From: Acidobacteriota bacterium
GTDB taxonomy: Bacteria > Acidobacteriota > Terriglobia > Terriglobales > Acidobacteriaceae
Direction: 5' to 3'
DNA: 42,997 nt
Assembly (NCBI GenBank): GCA_021851335.1
Contig: JAJZEA010000026.1
Coordinates: 1 to 42,997 of the forward strand
Part shown: piece after piece, positions 37,264 through 42,997 of the stretch
Layout: each line of letters starts with the position of its first letter
Numbering within the stretch: position 1 is the stretch's first letter
Position numbers and translations under genes: made by a program
The notes under the pieces: model-generated
Databases searched by the model: none
Told to the model about the DNA's origin: nothing
Seen by the model: only the letters and a program-made list of their open reading frames with translations

Positions 37264-38835
37264 GTGTCTCGTTTTCCGCGTTTCGTCGCCCTTTCCGTTG
37301 CATCCCTTGCGCTCACACTGGCGCTCCCTGCCTTGGCTCAGTCGCGTCCAGCCGATGCCCATCCTGACGCACCGCCCGCAACCAAGGAAATCCCCATTCC
37401 GCAGGAGACAAAATCCATCACGCAGCACCAGACAACCGTCTCCGGACAGACCCTCCACTACACCGCGACCGCAGGCAATCTACTCATCTCCCGCATGGCG
37501 CATGATGAAGTGGAAGAGCCGTATCACAGCATCTTTTACGTCGCCTACACGCTGGACGGCGCAGATGCGAAGACGCGCCCGGTCACCTTCCTCTACAACG
37601 GCGGCCCCGGCTCAGCCACCATCTGGCTGCACATGGGTTCCGTTGGCCCCATGCGCGTCGTCACCGACAGTCCCGACGCCACCCACAACGCGCCATACAA
37701 GATCGTCCCCAACGAATACACCCTGCTCGATAAATCCGATCTCGTCTTCATTGACGCGCCAGGCACAGGATTTTCCCGCCCGGTCGGGAAGGGAACCATC
37801 AAGGATGTAGCCGGGGTCGATGAAGACCTGACCGCATTCACGCGCTTCATCGTGCGCTACCTCACGGTCAACGATCGCTGGAACTCGCCCAAGTTTCTCT
37901 TCGGAGAATCCTACGGCACCACCCGCTCGGCAGGTCTGTCGGCCACGCTCAACTCCGCCGGCGTTCAGCTCAACGGCATCGTGCTGCTCTCGTCCATCCT
38001 CAACTACAACGCAGGCAGTCCGGGACTGGACAACACCTACCTGACCGATTTTCCCAGCTTCGCCGCCATCGCCTGGTATTACAACAAGGTGCAGAACAAG
38101 CCCGCCGATATCCTTGCTTTTGTGCAAAAGGCGCGCGTCTTCGCCAGTGGACCCTACGCGCAGGCGCTCTATGCGGGCAATGCGCTCAGTCCCGCTGAGA
38201 CCGACGCCATCGCCAACCAGATGAGCGCCTTCATCGGCGTCTCGCCCACCTTCATCAAAGAGTGCAATCTGCGCATCTCGCCTTCGCGATTCCGCAAGGA
38301 ACTGCTGCGCGACCAGAACGACATTCTCGGTCGCTACGATGCACGCTTTGAAGGCCCTGACGCGGAAGCGGCAGGCGATGTGCCCGGCTACGATCCCTCC
38401 GACACGGGCATCACCGGAGCCTTTGTCGCAGCTTTTCAGGACTATCTGCACAACGACCTCAAGTACACCAGCAAGGAAACCTACGCCCTGCAAGGCCCCG
38501 GCCTCATTCAAGACTGGGACTGGAAACACCACGCCGCGGGCATGAGCTTCGGCTACATGCGCACTCAGCCGCGGCCCTACGTTGCCGGTGACCTCGGCGA
38601 CACGATGCGCAAGAATCCGCACCTGCGCGTCTTCTCCGCCAACGGACTCTACGATCTCGCCACTCCGTTCCGCGCCACCGAGTGGGAGCTTGCGCACATG
38701 GGCATCAGCCAGCAGCAAAGCCACAACATCACCTTCGGCTACTATCCAGCCGGTCACATGGTCTATCTCAACGTCGCTGCGCTCAAAAGCTTCCGTCACG
38801 ATCTCGACGGATTCTACGCAGCCGCCACAAAGTAA
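37264..38835 (+). CDS. Secreted serine carboxypeptidase, S10 family
   Basis: A 523-residue exported hydrolase with a signal peptide (about residues 1-25, ending ALA). The S10 catalytic triad is present: S216 in GESYG, D464 in GLYDLATPF and H498 in PAGHMVYL. The oxyanion motif NGGPGS lies near residue 115. These enzymes remove C-terminal residues from peptides at acid pH. The start is a GTG at 37264 with a strong AGGAGGA upstream. It stands between nadK and efpL and is followed by a composite hairpin. Confidence 0.92.
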   Translation: MSRFPRFVALSVASLALTLALPALAQSRPADAHPDAPPATKEIPIPQETKSITQHQTTVSGQTLHYTATAGNLLISRMAHDEVEEPYHSIFYVAYTLDGADAKTRPVTFLYNGGPGSATIWLHMGSVGPMRVVTDSPDATHNAPYKIVPNEYTLLDKSDLVFIDAPGTGFSRPVGKGTIKDVAGVDEDLTAFTRFIVRYLTVNDRWNSPKFLFGESYGTTRSAGLSATLNSAGVQLNGIVLLSSILNYNAGSPGLDNTYLTDFPSFAAIAWYYNKVQNKPADILAFVQKARVFASGPYAQALYAGNALSPAETDAIANQMSAFIGVSPTFIKECNLRISPSRFRKELLRDQNDILGRYDARFEGPDAEAAGDVPGYDPSDTGITGAFVAAFQDYLHNDLKYTSKETYALQGPGLIQDWDWKHHAAGMSFGYMRTQPRPYVAGDLGDTMRKNPHLRVFSANGLYDLATPFRATEWELAHMGISQQQSHNITFGYYPAGHMVYLNVAALKSFRHDLDGFYAAATK

Positions 38836-38878
38836 AGCGACGCAGCAGTCCGCCAGCAACTCCGATGGAACGAAGCCG

Positions 38879-38929
38879 GGGCCTGTTCACACCACCGAGT
38901 CAGTGACTTGGGCCAGTGTGAACAGGCCC
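38879..38929 (+). promoter_or_regulatory. Composite hairpin in the gap between the S10 peptidase and efpL
   Basis: GGGCCTGTTCACAC (38879-38892) pairs perfectly with GTGTGAACAGGCCC (38916-38929). Inside it a second stem, CCGAGTC (38895-38901) with GACTTGG (38905-38911), closes a three-base loop with one G-U pair. No T run follows on either strand, so it is not a classical terminator. It may be an mRNA end-stabiliser, a leader element of efpL or a protein-binding site. Nothing else is evident in the rest of the 265-base gap (38836-39100). Confidence 0.55.
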
Positions 38930-39100
38930 GTATGTGCAGGCCACGGAAGCTGGCCAACCAACGGCATCCGCAGCGGCGTGTTTGCTTCTGTGAATCGCGC
39001 GTCCGCCGCATCCCAAGCTGATATTCTGTTCTGTCATCCACCTTGTTCACGCCTGCTCGAAAGCATCCAGGCGAATGGAGACACGGAAAGGAATCCAATT

Positions 39101-39676
39101 TTGGCAGCTCTTCTTGAAGCCATCGAAATCAAGCGCAAAATGGTCTTTGAATACGAGGGCGTTCCCTACGTCTGTCTCGATTTTGAGATCTCCACGCCCA
39201 CTGCGCGCGGCGGACAGACGCTCGTTCGCCTGAAGATGCGCAATCTGCTCACACGCGCCGTCTTCGACAAGACATTCAAGGCCGGCGAAAAATTTCGCGA
39301 GCCCGATCTCGTCACCGTCGATGCGACTTATCTTTACTCCGACGCCGACGGCTCCTACTTCCTCGACCAGGAATCCTTCGAGACCCTCCAGCTCTCCAGC
39401 GAAATGATGGGCGACGCGCTGGAATTCCTGCTTGAAGGCACACTCGTCCGCCTCAACAAATTCAACGGCAACCCCATCGGTCTTGATCTGCCTCAGCAGG
39501 TCGAGCTTACCGTCGAATACACCGAACCCGGCGTTCGTGGCGACACCGCCAGCGGAGCCGTCACCAAGCCAGCCAAGCTTGAAACAGGACTCGAGCTTCG
39601 AGTCCCGTTCTTCGTCAAAACCGGAGAAAAAATCCGCGTCTACACGGAAACGCGCGAATTCGCCGGACGAGCCTGA
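39101..39676 (+). CDS. EfpL/YeiP-like elongation factor P paralogue
   Basis: A 191-residue three-domain protein of the EF-P family, which rescues ribosomes stalled on proline-rich stretches. Domain I begins EIKRKMVFEYEG. The loop that enters the peptidyl-transferase centre reads PTARGG with Arg36, where canonical EF-P has a modifiable Lys (PGKGG). This loop matches E. coli YeiP (EfpL). Domains II and III are typical (YLYSDADGSYFLDQESFE, VEYTEPGVRGDTAS ... KPAKLETGLELRVPFFVKTGEKI). The start is a TTG at 39101, eight bases after GGAAAGGA; longer frames upstream are not conserved. No earP, epmA or ymfI modification gene is nearby. Confidence 0.88.
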   Translation: MAALLEAIEIKRKMVFEYEGVPYVCLDFEISTPTARGGQTLVRLKMRNLLTRAVFDKTFKAGEKFREPDLVTVDATYLYSDADGSYFLDQESFETLQLSSEMMGDALEFLLEGTLVRLNKFNGNPIGLDLPQQVELTVEYTEPGVRGDTASGAVTKPAKLETGLELRVPFFVKTGEKIRVYTETREFAGRA

Positions 39677-39771
39677 CCTGATCTCGCCGCCTCAACCGGC
39701 GGTTCAACCCTGACCGCTTGCGCCCTCCGCGCGGCTGCAACCCAATACTTATTGCAAGGAGACTGGATACT

Positions 39772-40806
39772 ATGCGTGTAGCACTTCTGACCGGCGGCGG
39801 AGACTGCCCCGGACTCAACGCCGTCATCTACGCGGCCGTCCGCAAAGGCATCAACACCTACGGCGATGAATTCGTCGGCTTCCTCAACGGCTGGCGCGGC
39901 GTCCTCGACAACCAGTGGATTCCGCTCACTCTGGAAAAGATCGACGGCATCCAGCTTCAGGGCGGCACCATCCTTCACTCCTCCCGCACCAACGTCAAAA
40001 AAATCCCCGGCGGCATCGACAAGGTCAAGGAAGTCCTGCACGCCAACAAGATCGACGCGCTCATCGCGCTCGGCGGCGACGACACGCAGTCCGTCACCCT
40101 CGCCCTCACCGAAGCCGGCATCCCCGGCGTCGGCGTGCCCAAGACCATCGACAATGACATCAACGGCACCGATGCCACCTTCGGCTACGACACCGCCGTC
40201 GCCATCGCCACCGAAGCTGTCGACCGCATTCGCACCACCGCCGACTCCCACAACCGCGTCGTCGTCATCGAGGTCATGGGCCGCGATGCCGGCTGGATCG
40301 CCTACGCTGCCGGCGTCGCCGGCGGAGCCGATGTCGTTCTCGTTCCGGAAAAAGAGATTGATATCGACCACGTCTCCAAGCTCCTCAAGTACAACTACGA
40401 CCGCGGCAAGCACTACGGCCTGGTCGTCGTCGCCGAGGGTTGCCATCTTCCAGCAGTCGGCCAGGTGCTCGGCTCCGGCGAGGTCGATTCCTTCGGCCAC
40501 GCGCGCCTGTCCGGCATCGGCGAAGCGCTCGCCAAACTCATCGAAGAGAAGACCGGTTTCGAGACCCGCTCCGTCAACCTGGGCCACACCCAGCGCGGCG
40601 GCTCACCCACGGCCTATGACCGCATCCTCGGCCAGCGCTACGGCCTCCACGCCATCGATATGGTCCACCAACAGAAGTGGGGCCGCATCGCCGTCCTCAA
40701 AGGCACCGACATCACCGACATCACCATCAAGGAAGCCGTGGCCACCAACCGCCGCCTCGATCAACGCTTCTTTAATGTCATCAGCGATCTGGAATCAAAA
40801 GTTTAA
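39772..40806 (+). CDS. 6-phosphofructokinase, probably pyrophosphate-dependent
   Basis: It phosphorylates fructose-6-phosphate to the 1,6-bisphosphate. The 344-residue protein has GGGDCPGLN at the N-terminus, the catalytic TIDNDINGTD, the substrate motif MGRDAGWIA and the C-terminal LGHTQRGGSP. At the positions that select the phosphoryl donor it has D104 (GGDDTQ) and K124 (PKTIDND), where ATP-dependent enzymes such as E. coli PfkA have glycines. These residues mark PPi-dependent PFKs and would make the step reversible. The ATG at 39772 is preceded by AAGGAG. Family identity is certain; donor choice is inferred. Confidence 0.93.
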   Translation: MRVALLTGGGDCPGLNAVIYAAVRKGINTYGDEFVGFLNGWRGVLDNQWIPLTLEKIDGIQLQGGTILHSSRTNVKKIPGGIDKVKEVLHANKIDALIALGGDDTQSVTLALTEAGIPGVGVPKTIDNDINGTDATFGYDTAVAIATEAVDRIRTTADSHNRVVVIEVMGRDAGWIAYAAGVAGGADVVLVPEKEIDIDHVSKLLKYNYDRGKHYGLVVVAEGCHLPAVGQVLGSGEVDSFGHARLSGIGEALAKLIEEKTGFETRSVNLGHTQRGGSPTAYDRILGQRYGLHAIDMVHQQKWGRIAVLKGTDITDITIKEAVATNRRLDQRFFNVISDLESKV

Positions 40807-40828
40807 CTACCACTTCCATAAAAACCAG

Positions 40829-40862
40829 CGCGCCCCGGCCGATTTCCATCCGACGGGGCGCG
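40829..40862 (+). terminator. Possible terminator after the phosphofructokinase gene
   Basis: CGCGCCCCG (40829-40837) and CGGGGCGCG (40854-40862) make a 9-bp GC stem with a 16-base loop, followed by TCTCGTTTG. The T run is weak. Between here and 41106 the gap holds only the promoter at 41004; I see no gene in it. Confidence 0.45.
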
Positions 40863-41003
40863 TCTCGTTTGCACCATAACCGGCAACCCCAAAGGCTTGC
40901 GCTCCGCCATCCATCCCCCGCAATCCCCGGTGGACTCGCGCCAGTGTTTATCTTTGTATTCGCTCAAACTTCGCCACGCGCAGCAAATATCCCGGAAAAC
41001 CCC

Positions 41004-41032
41004 TTGAATCTCCGCCGCAACGGGGCTATACC
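41004..41032 (+). promoter_or_regulatory. Putative sigma-70 promoter of the HTH gene
   Basis: TTGAAT at 41004-41009 and TATACC at 41027-41032 have a 17-base spacer. A leader of about 70 bases leads to the CGGAGGAA ribosome-binding site and the ATG at 41107. Confidence 0.45.
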
Positions 41033-41106
41033 GGTAATACAGCCGCTCAGTCTGTCCGGCATCCGGCTGATTCCCGGTCATTCGTTCGCCACTTTCGGAG
41101 GAACTC

Positions 41107-41379
41107 ATGCGTCTCGCTGAAAAACGTAACCTGCTCGTTCCAGAGATTCGCGAAGTCATGGACATTCGTCAAGCCTCCGATTACCTTGGCATCTCGCCGG
41201 ATACGCTTTACAAATACGCATCCGAGGGCTTCATGCCCGCCTTCAAACTTGGCAATCGCTGGCGCTTCAAGCGTTCTCGCCTCGATGAGTGGATGGATCA
41301 GCAGTCCAGCCGCAATTCCTCGCAGCAAGCCGACGCTCCCGCAACCGACGACAGGAAACCCGTAAAGTCCATTCACTGA
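41107..41379 (+). CDS. Excisionase-family (HTH_17/MerR-like) DNA-binding protein
   Basis: A 90-residue protein with a winged helix-turn-helix at about residues 20-60 (MDIRQASDYLGISPDTLYKYASEGFMPAFKLGNRWRFKRSRLDEWM) of the kind found in phage excisionases. A short hydrophilic tail follows. No integrase, attachment site or phage gene is near, so it is probably a chromosomal regulator rather than a mobile-element gene. It has a strong ribosome-binding site (GGAGGAA) and its own predicted promoter. Targets are unknown. Confidence 0.85.
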   Translation: MRLAEKRNLLVPEIREVMDIRQASDYLGISPDTLYKYASEGFMPAFKLGNRWRFKRSRLDEWMDQQSSRNSSQQADAPATDDRKPVKSIH

Positions 41380-41567
41380 GTGCCTTTGGCTGTCAGCCGA
41401 CCGCTTGTCGGCACATCTTCGGCGCGAGCCAGGCTAACCCGAGGCCAACTTCAGCCTGATTGCCGCCTCAAAGCCGGTCGCAGCCATTCTCCCCGCCATT
41501 TCGCGAAACTCATTTCCGGATTTCCAGTCGCCATCCCACCCTCTCGGATGGTATACATGATCGAGTG

Positions 41568-42656
41568 ATGCAACGCCGACTCACATCCCTGCGCCGTCGT
41601 CTGCGCGACTCAGGACTCGCCGCCATTCTTATTACCCATCTTCCAGACGTTCTCTGGCTCACCGGTTTCACCGGCTCCAGTGCCGCTCTGGTTGTCACTG
41701 CGTCTGCGGCGACGCTCTTCACGGATGGCCGCTATCGTGCTCAGGCAGCGCAACAGGTCACCGGAGCCAAGGTCGAGATCATCGACTCCGCACCTGACCG
41801 CGCCGCTGTTCTTTGGACCTCCGCGCAAACCGGCGTCAAAGCGCTGCACTTCGATGCCGAACAAACCACCGTGGCGGAACTCGATCGCCTCCGCGCCGCT
41901 TTGCCGGCTCGACTTCGCCGTTCGTTTCTCGTGTCGGCTTCGGAGCCAATCGTCGCCCATCTTCGCATGCGCAAGGATGCGGCCGAGATTGAGATCATGG
42001 CAGGTGCTGCCGCGCTTGGCTGCTCGCTCTTCGATCACATCCTCGGCTTCCTCCGACCTGGCATCACCGAACTCGCCGTAGCCGCTGAACTGGAGCATCA
42101 GGCGCGGTTGCGCGGCGCCGAAGGCATGTCGTTTGAGACCATCGTCGCCTCCGGCCCTCGTTCGGCCCTGCCGCACGGTCGCGCCACCACGGCTCGCCTG
42201 CCTCGCCGCGGATTTCTCACCCTCGACTTCGGTGTTATCCTCAAAGGTTATTGCTCCGATATGACCCGTACAGTCTGTTTTGGCCAGCCCACTGCTCGCG
42301 AGCGTCAGGTCTATGATGCGGTGCTCTCCGCGCAGCAGGCGGGGCTTGCTTGCGTCCGTGCCGGAGCCACCTGCGAGCAGGTCGATGAAGCCACTCGCTC
42401 CATCCTGAGACAGGCCGGCATGGCGGAGGCATTTTCCCACTCCACCGGCCACGGTGTAGGATTGCAGATTCACGAAGCGCCGCGCCTTGCAGTACGGCAG
42501 AAAGCGAAACTTGAATCCGGCATGGTCGTCACCATTGAACCCGGAGCCTATTTTCCAGGCCAATTCGGTGTCCGCATCGAAGATACCGTCGTTGTCCAGC
42601 GCGGGGGCTGCCGCAACCTCACCGCTGCCTCGCCCACCGCGCTCATTCAGTTGTAA
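41568..42656 (+). CDS. M24 metallopeptidase, Xaa-Pro aminopeptidase type
   Basis: A 362-residue pita-bread peptidase that removes N-terminal residues preceding proline or splits X-Pro dipeptides. An N-terminal creatinase-like domain (residues 1-130, ILITHLPDVLWLTGFTGSSAAL) precedes the catalytic domain. All five metal ligands are present: D220 (LDFGV), D231 (CSDMTRT), H295 (TGHGVGL), E324 (TIEPGAY) and E338 (RIEDTV). The ATG at 41568 is chosen; a GTG lies one codon upstream and the longer frame is not conserved. accB follows after 36 bases, an order (pepP/pepQ, accB) seen in many bacteria. Confidence 0.93.
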   Translation: MQRRLTSLRRRLRDSGLAAILITHLPDVLWLTGFTGSSAALVVTASAATLFTDGRYRAQAAQQVTGAKVEIIDSAPDRAAVLWTSAQTGVKALHFDAEQTTVAELDRLRAALPARLRRSFLVSASEPIVAHLRMRKDAAEIEIMAGAAALGCSLFDHILGFLRPGITELAVAAELEHQARLRGAEGMSFETIVASGPRSALPHGRATTARLPRRGFLTLDFGVILKGYCSDMTRTVCFGQPTARERQVYDAVLSAQQAGLACVRAGATCEQVDEATRSILRQAGMAEAFSHSTGHGVGLQIHEAPRLAVRQKAKLESGMVVTIEPGAYFPGQFGVRIEDTVVVQRGGCRNLTAASPTALIQL

Positions 42657-42692
42657 AAAACACCCTCCGCCACAGGAGCAGGAAAGCAAGCT

Positions 42693-42997
42693 ATGGAACC
42701 CAGCAAACTCGATCACCTCAAAGAACTCATCGCCTATCTCAAGGAAAACGACGTTGCGGAATTTGACCTTGACCGCGACGACGTAAAGATCCGTCTCAAG
42801 TTCGCCTCTGCCATCGTGCCTGCCGCGCCGCCAGCCGCCAGTTTCGATCTCGCCGCCATGGCTCGCATGATGTCCATGAATGCTCCGGCTGCCGCAGCGC
42901 AGCCTGCCCATTCCTCGCCTGCCGCGCCGCCGCCTTCGGCTCCTGTCGCCGCAGCACCCGTCGAAGAGCAGCTTCACATCGTCAAGTCGCCCATCGT
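42693..42997 (+). CDS. accB: Biotin carboxyl carrier protein of acetyl-CoA carboxylase, 3'-truncated by window edge
   Basis: The first 101 codons of AccB, the carrier that shuttles the carboxyl group between biotin carboxylase and the carboxyltransferase. The N-terminal helix LDHLKELIAYLKENDVAEFDLDRDDVKIRLK is followed by a long Pro/Ala linker (about residues 45-90) and then HIVKSPIV, the first strand of the biotinyl domain. The biotinylated lysine lies beyond the window. The ATG has AGGAGCAGGA upstream. accC is expected next. It probably shares a transcript with the M24 peptidase. Confidence 0.93.
   Translation, partial: MEPSKLDHLKELIAYLKENDVAEFDLDRDDVKIRLKFASAIVPAAPPAASFDLAAMARMMSMNAPAAAAQPAHSSPAAPPPSAPVAAAPVEEQLHIVKSPI

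Noticed and set aside
38582..39100. A long N-terminal extension of the EF-P-like gene
   Set aside because: It overlaps the end of the S10 peptidase gene in another frame, covers the composite hairpin and has no EF-P similarity. The TTG at 39101 has a ribosome-binding site and fits the family length.
41396..41412. A small GCCGAC/GTCGGC hairpin after the HTH gene
   Set aside because: Only six base pairs and no T run; too weak to call a terminator.

Overview
This 43-kb window reads as ordinary chromosomal DNA of a moderately GC-rich Gram-negative bacterium, most likely an Acidobacteriota of the Terriglobia type. That placement is an inference from several signs. There is a von Willebrand protein of the family described in Acidobacteria, a split F-type ATP synthase locus, a long fused LptC/LptA-like protein, a serine/threonine kinase with TolB-like and TPR parts, and many secreted hydrolases. 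I see no rRNA, tRNA, insertion sequence, prophage or CRISPR array. Genes are tightly packed, often with ATGA overlaps or GTG/TTG starts.

Layout. 1-4.6 kb: the 3' part of dnaE, then accA and a CPBP-like membrane protein that has lost its protease residues. 4.7-7.3 kb: a tiny zinc-ribbon protein converging on lysS-ymdB. 7.4-9.4 kb: the membrane half of an ATP synthase (atpZ, atpI, atpB, atpE) ending at a strong terminator, with katG converging from the other side. 11.8-15.7 kb: a molybdenum-cofactor pair (a MocA-like nucleotidyltransferase and a MoaD-MoaE fusion), a VWA protein, an Hfq-like Sm protein and an inositol-monophosphatase-family enzyme. 15.7-20.0 kb: a 7Fe-type ferredoxin with its own promoter and terminator, recO, glyQ and glyS. 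20.1-27.0 kb: a secreted MetX-like hydrolase facing an unknown 203-residue protein, followed by lptC/A-like, lptB and rpoN. 27.0-32.0 kb: a retropepsin-like secreted protein divergent from a Ser/Thr kinase, then a DUF92 membrane protein. 32.2-35.2 kb: a beta-propeller lipoprotein and an ECF sigma/anti-sigma pair, separated by a perfect 34-bp palindrome. 35.3-43.0 kb: tlyA, NAD kinase, a secreted S10 peptidase, an EfpL-like elongation factor, a phosphofructokinase with pyrophosphate-type residues, an excisionase-like HTH protein, an M24 peptidase and the start of accB.

Functionally the window is housekeeping: replication, fatty-acid initiation, energy coupling, tRNA charging, LPS export, NADP supply, glycolysis and cofactor synthesis, with envelope and stress-signalling genes between. 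I did not find a convincing new defence or mobile system. The most interesting points are variants of known families: the EfpL-like factor with Arg at the tip of the loop, the Asp104/Lys124 phosphofructokinase, the MoaD-MoaE fusion with an internal Gly-Gly, the LptC/LptA fusion, the degenerate CPBP and aspartyl-protease folds, the isolated F0 operon with a Gln/Glu-Ser ion site in subunit c, apparently leaderless promoters, and a composite hairpin upstream of efpL.
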